Positions 58,661-64,000 of a DNA stretch of 64,000 nt are shown here, one piece after another. Location of the stretch: positions 17,160,094 to 17,224,093 of the forward strand of contig CM017564.1 in NCBI GenBank assembly GCA_007844125.1. Reading direction: 5' to 3'. The stretch comes from Sinonovacula constricta (taxonomy: Eukaryota > Mollusca > Bivalvia > Cardiida > Solecurtidae). The position numbers and the translations under genes are program-made. The notes beneath the pieces were generated by a model. The model searched no databases. It had not been told where the DNA came from and was given only the letters and a program-made list of their open reading frames with translations. Within the stretch, counting starts at the first letter, position 1; each line of letters begins with the position of its first letter.

Positions 58661-60140
58661 CAAATTACGATGAACCAGAATTATGACGGACAACGTTAGT
58701 TTATAGCGGCATACGCCGCGCACAATAAGTAACGATGCTGACGTAATGTCGTTGTTTTTGTTTGCCTAACGCTGAGTTTTCAAATAACGGTCGAACCATA
58801 CAGAAGTACCATTTTCTCTCTCCATAACCACTATACGATCACACATACCTGTTACAGTGATACTGAGAACGCTATTTGAACCAATGCATTAAATCATGCC
58901 AACTTTGCCATATTTTCCGGCTTGTACGAAAGTATGTAAAGGAAATAAAAGTACTGCAACATATACAAATGTTTGAAAATTCAACAAAGATATTATGTTA
59001 AATGTTTGCCTGAAAAAAACAACAACATTTAGTATGCTTAACACTTGTTTACAGAGCAAAGACGAAATTATATATAACAAAACCATACGACAGTCCCCGT
59101 CCTTTTGGGCGAATATTTTGCGACAGTTTTTTTTATTTCAAATAAAACAATGAAGTATAACAAAATTAACTCTGATACGTTTATTGCAATCAATTAAACG
59201 ATTCTCGGCGGCAAAGTACCAGAAAACTATTAACTAAGCGTTATGAGCGATCTTGAATGGGTGTGGTTATGTTATGTTACTATAATTAGAAGACTTGGAT
59301 GCGATTGTGCGTTTGGATGTGTGTCGGTTTAGTGGATCCTCATTAAAGTGTGAGATTTTGGATTGTTCAAGTTACACTAAATAATAAGGTTGCTTTTTAA
59401 TTTTCAGCGTATTTTGTTTTATTTCTGAGTGTATTAAACTCTCATGTGTCGCTTGAAGTCGGCTCAAAATAAGACAACGTTCAGGAATTCTTCTAATCAA
59501 AACCTGTTTTGTCTGACATAGCTTATTTACGAAAATTCTTCTGTAAAAAAGTACAAGACAAATCCGCACGCACGCACGCACGCACACAGACAGACAGACA
59601 GACATATGTTGTTTTTTTAAGGAAAATCGAAATATCAGCATTCTTCTAAAGGAGCAGACGAGGGACATAGCGCGTCTATATTGGTAGGTGAATAATAAAT
59701 GATAAATCAAATTTAGCTAGTAATTGACATGTTTGTATTGTGAAGGTTACAGTCAAGATAAGGAAAGTGTCCAAAGTTTAGCGGTTCCTTAACCAGACTA
59801 GTTCAATGCAGAAAAAAACAGTAAACGTTAATACAACCAAGAACAAATCAACAATCCTGTTAAGTTTAATTAAACAACTGTTTTCAATGTTTCCTGTTCT
59901 TAGGATGTTGACATATAACGTATGAGTCTTTTTTTAAATTGTCCTAGAAAACTCGACTGTGTTTATTTTCTGTGTGTTAACGACGTTCCTCAAGAACAGT
60001 GTTTTACGTTACAACCTGGTCATTGACATGGTTTCAAGCTATCTTTAATATTATATAAGCTGTCAGTGGCACTGGGTGAGATTTAACATCGCTGACAGAA
60101 AGATATACAGAGAATTGACTGTAAAATAAGCCATTATACA
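58661..60140. other. AT-rich stretch with small CACG/CAGA microsatellite
   Basis: At about 59567-59605 there is a cacgcacgcacg then cagacagacaga tract. No gene recognised. Confidence 0.4.
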
Positions 60141-60149
60141 AATTCTGAC

Positions 60150-60440
60150 ATCTTGGGACAATTGAAAAAGTCCTTGCAGAAAAAGTATTATAAATCCATA
60201 AGTGTGGTAATTTTGTGTAATTGAAACCTACCATACTTATAAAACGTTCATCGGTACATTTGATATATCGCTCTATACACCGCTTCTGATTATGAAATAT
60301 ATTCAATAATGTATACAGAAGAATCTTAGATGTGTCCGCGGTCCTACAAAATTAACCTGTCATTATAAGACCCGTTGCACAAAGTAGCCCCCGCTATTTT
60401 TCTGTGCTATTAACGGCAGTTTTAAATGAGCAGTCATAAA
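60150..60440. repeat. Dispersed repeat D1, copy 2
   Basis: Partner of 49500-49830, same orientation (cgcttctgattatgaaatat; ctattaacggcagttt). Confidence 0.6.
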
Positions 60441-61489
60441 AGGAAACGTTTAAACAGACTTTGCTTAAAACGGTCGAATGATTTTGCCAAAAAGTTGTCA
60501 ATATATATTTTCAGGCAGCATTTCATAGCATTTGTCAGAATTTTAATTTATTGTATTTAGTTTAATGCCGTGTAGATAAGCTTTTTGAACATACCTCAGA
60601 AAATGACTATGTATTATATCATCTCACTTAGTGTTGTTTGCGTTTTGTACACGTCTCCTATCTAGATACATGGTTTGGGCAGACTACTTAAAGAAGTTAT
60701 GGAGAGGTTTCATTATTCTGGTCATTCTAGACAGAGAATCATGTTTTTCTTATTCTGAGGCCGGTGCATTAGTCATAGTAATAGACAGTTTTGTGCTTGG
60801 CACTGGGAAAGTGATTTGTTTTAGTTAATCTTTGTACATGTGACACGCTAGGTGGTGTTTATTTAAGTTTGTATTTTTGCATGTGTAATTCTTAAATGTT
60901 TTTTGTTATATTTAAACATTGCCCTGCCCCCCACACCCCCCCACCCCAACGACATTTTGTAAAATTTAGGCAGTGGATCACCTGAGTTTAAGTGGGTTGT
61001 TCCACATGTTCACAGTGTGCTGCACAATACAGAATGTATGAAATATTGACTTTGAAGATATTTGATTTGAGACATATGTTTTTAAAAAAGAGTTTCATAC
61101 TTATGTCGTAGAATTGTAACATTGATTAATTGTATTTTTCTTAATAGATCATTATATCACTCTTGCTTTCATCTGTTTCAATACTTTTCATATCTGTATA
61201 GCTTGTATAAAACTTTATGTATATGGTGTCATTTATTTTGGGGATGTCATTATTCTAGATCTAAAGTTCTGACAGTATTTACAATCTTTTCAGCCAGCTT
61301 TTCCTTTTAATACAATAATTCTAGATAAGGATTGCGAACATATACCAAATGTGTGCACTGCTGGCGATTGTTAGATCGATAGTTTTCCTGCAGTATAATT
61401 ACTCTACAAGTGAAACATATAAATGGCATAGTAGTAAATGAAATTAATCCGGGCCTATATTATCTAATAATCCAACCAAGGAAGAAATA
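60441..61489. other. AT-rich stretch, nothing recognised
   Basis: A C-rich patch lies at about 60920-60950 (ccctgccccccacacccccc). No coding motif. Confidence 0.4.
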
Positions 61490-61770
61490 TATATTTAAAG
61501 CCCCATCGATACGAGGCAGATTACATATTTTATTGCAGCGCAAATGATTATCGTGCGATAACATTTTTAGACCATAACATTATTAAGGATCAATGTAGTC
61601 CTGCTTTATTTGACATTAGAATGTTTGTGTTATACTTGAGAAAAGAAACCGTCATTGGAGCTGAACATTTAACATCAACTGAACGAAACACAAATAATAT
61701 AAACTGTGCAATACTCTTGGTAATTACATAACAACATGCGGAAACTTCTGACTTACTCAAAAGGCATGAA
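61490..61770. repeat. Dispersed repeat D3, copy 2
   Basis: Partner of 57190-57540. Confidence 0.55.
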
Positions 61771-61979
61771 CAAATAGTGTGCAGATAACAAACTCACAAC
61801 GAATAAAAGTAATTAAAATAGCAACAACAAACAGCAAGAAAATACGATTTGTCTTTGGTGAATACGTGTTTTTTAATTTACATCATTTGAATAAACAATT
61901 ACAGACATACGGTACATGTGCTTTTAACTGATGACGTTTTTTTCTAAAATAAACATACCACGCTAAAACATCTCATTAT

Positions 61980-62290
61980 GGTTACTAAGACCATCGCTTG
62001 ATTTCACCAGCAGTTCTATTTTAAATTAAACAGATGAAGAAGAAAACAAAACAATAAAAAGCGTACCTGTTTAAGTTCTCCTTTAACCCATTTTTCTGTT
62101 CAATCAACACAGTATAACGACTTCAACATACATTTCTGCATACTTCGGTAAGTGTCAAAATTTGTCTTTAATCTTAAATGGTTATTAACTTACTTTTTAA
62201 TTTTACCAACATAGTCATAGTATTTTTTTGGAAAACTTCGGTTTAATCGGCAAACCTTGAATTCTGATTTGAATAAAATAACCGTTCCAT
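61980..62290. repeat. Dispersed repeat D2, copy 2
   Basis: Partner of 51930-52340 (gtacctgtttaagttctc against gcacctgtttaaatcgtc; gtataacgac against ttataacgac). Confidence 0.55.
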
Positions 62291-62369
62291 TCCTTTTTAA
62301 CTTGTTTAATGCAGCACCGTTATTGATTTGCGTATACGATCGATATACTGACAATATATCGATTGAACA

Positions 62370-62445
62370 AAAGACTCCGTGACAATGACCGACTAGGCTG
62401 CTTAAACCGGTTTTACAGAGATCTAACTTTTGACAAGAGAGTTTT
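62370..62445 (+). repeat. R1 fragment
   Basis: The plus strand reads DRLGCLNRFYRDLTF, matching GRLGSLKRFYRAITS on the minus strand of 274-486. A short relic of the same module. Confidence 0.45.
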
Positions 62446-62935
62446 GGGCGGTGTACGATTTACCCTGTATTCGATTAAATGTGTGCAAAAATGTTTCACT
62501 TTAAATCATTCTGTGGTAAATCGATTGCACAACGGATCGGTTTGATATGATTAAGTTTGAATTATTAAACACCGCAGCGTTTTTCAACCCTTTAACACAT
62601 TGAACATTTTAGGTAAGCTTCCTTTCGAAAAGGAATAAATATTACATTCATTTCTTTCAAACATTTGGTTTGTTTTTATATACTTCGTATGTATATACGA
62701 ATTTGCTTTTACATATATAGACTAGACCGAAAATTAAAAAAACACAACACAAAACAGTAAAAAACAAACACAACAAGGACTGTGTGTTCTTAAATTCTGT
62801 AAATTAAGGCTTGTTCGATAAGATACATCTTCTTTTACTGATACTGCCAGCACTCTCTTACCAAATGTCTTACATGTCAATATATACATACAAGGGTATT
62901 TCACGACAAGAGAGGTAAACCGTGAATAGTACCAC

Positions 62936-62968
<33 letters not shown>

Positions 62969-62969
62969 C

Positions 62970-63004
<35 letters not shown>

Positions 63005-63440
63005 CAATAATAATAATAATAACACAAATATTTTTTTTTCATAACTTCAAACAATACAAATGTATAACAATATTCAGCTGTGTTGTGCATCTTGTTTGAT
63101 CCAGTTCATCTTGCTATATGAATTTGGACTGAAACACTGGACAGCAAAAGTCAGTTTAGAATGACACTTAACATGAGGAAAGGCAGTTTACCAGATTTAA
63201 CAACCGTTTTTATGATAAATATGTTGAGGCTTAAAATACCGTATTTAAGGTACTGAGACATTGTCAGTATATTTCCATTGGTTTTACTACATATTGGTTC
63301 TTATGATTATCGATCCTTGTAAGCACTTGGAAAAAAATGGCCATCAATCGTCTTTTAATTAACCTGCATATGTTGGTACATGTATATGTGTACAAAATGA
63401 TGCCTCCCAATAAGGCATGAATAAAATAACCTTTGCAAAA
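62446..63440. other. AT-rich stretch with (AAT)n microsatellite
   Basis: An AAT run with AAC interruptions spans about 62935-63025. Nothing else recognised. Confidence 0.5.
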
Positions 63441-63454
63441 TAAAATTGAATTTA

Positions 63455-63760
63455 TACACCGCTTGATGTTTCTACCATGCAAATCTCTTCTTTCTAAGTA
63501 CAGGTACTACGCGTTTACTTAAGATGGAAATGTGTGCCTGGGTAGAAATACTAGCCCGTCTATACACAGGCTGATGTTTCATTGATGCTAATATTTAGCA
63601 TATATACACGACAATACCCGTTTACTCAAGATGGAAATGTGTGCCTGGGTCGAAATCTAAGTCGTCTATACACCGGCTGATGTTTCTATCGTGCATGTCT
63701 TTCTATCTCTTCTATGTATATTTAGGGTATTTTCGTTTACTCAAGAAGCAAATATTTGTC
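63455..63760. repeat. Tandem repeat of about 120 bp, two to three units
   Basis: Units share cgtttactyaagatggaaat, gtgtgcctgggt and cggctgatgtttc. The third unit (from about 63735) is decayed. Confidence 0.75.
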
Positions 63761-63764
63761 TAGG

Positions 63765-64000
63765 TGGAAATCTTACCCTATAATGACTTCATATCGATAA
63801 CTTAAACCCCGTAATGACTTCATATCGATAACTTATAAACCGTAATGACTTCGTATCGATAACTTATATCCCGTAATGACTTTATATCGACAATTTTAAC
63901 CCCGTTATTACTTCATATCGATAACTGAAACCCCGTAAATACTTCATATCGATAACCCGTAATGAGTTCATGTCGGTAACTTATACTTGTAATGACTTCA
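63765..64000. repeat. 31-bp satellite-like array running off the window
   Basis: At least seven units of taatgacttcatatcgataa plus acttaaaccccg, five of them 31 bp and later ones 24-30 bp. Each contains the palindrome ATCGAT or a variant. The array is incomplete at the window edge. Confidence 0.88.

Overview
The window reads as nuclear DNA of an animal, most likely a bivalve mollusc. It is AT-rich, with no operons, bacterial-style ribosome sites or dense gene packing. Its coding pieces are exons with AG/GT borders and remains of transposable elements. Three tRNA-derived SINE families, molluscan-type non-LTR retrotransposon tails, long microsatellites and a GCCGGCACATCTGTGCTGTC repeat typical of clam-like bivalve genomes support this. 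The clade is inference, not shown by a host marker gene.

Layout. 0-6.4 kb: a decayed DEDDh exonuclease pseudogene, AT-rich spacer, and an exon fusing a coiled coil to an endonuclease/exonuclease/phosphatase (EEP) domain. 6.4-15.8 kb: an 8.7 kb Ty3/gypsy LTR retrotransposon (minus strand, near-identical LTRs, intact 1398-codon pol, frame-shifted gag) inserted in a 59-bp minisatellite. 18.0-22.7 kb: a 4.66 kb pogo-like DNA transposon with TA duplication, matching ends, subterminal TACGGACA motifs, a broken DDE transposase and a second ORF with a HIRAN-like domain. 23-36 kb: a mosaic of SINEs, truncated LINEs, a SAP-domain exon, a PIF/Harbinger-type transposase pseudogene and tandem repeats. 38-47 kb: a minus-strand, intron-containing EEP nuclease gene (intact catalytic motifs, no reverse transcriptase), its decayed tandem duplicate and exon-like fragments. 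47-63 kb: AT-rich DNA with diverged dispersed repeats, including relatives of the EEP locus, two SINEs and long TA/CA arrays. The last 500 bp enter a satellite-like array.

The two most promising undescribed items are (1) the pogo-like transposon carrying a HIRAN ORF and (2) the dispersed, exon-structured EEP-nuclease family, which may be a host gene family amplified with its flanks or an unrecognised mobile element. No conserved single-copy host gene was recognised.
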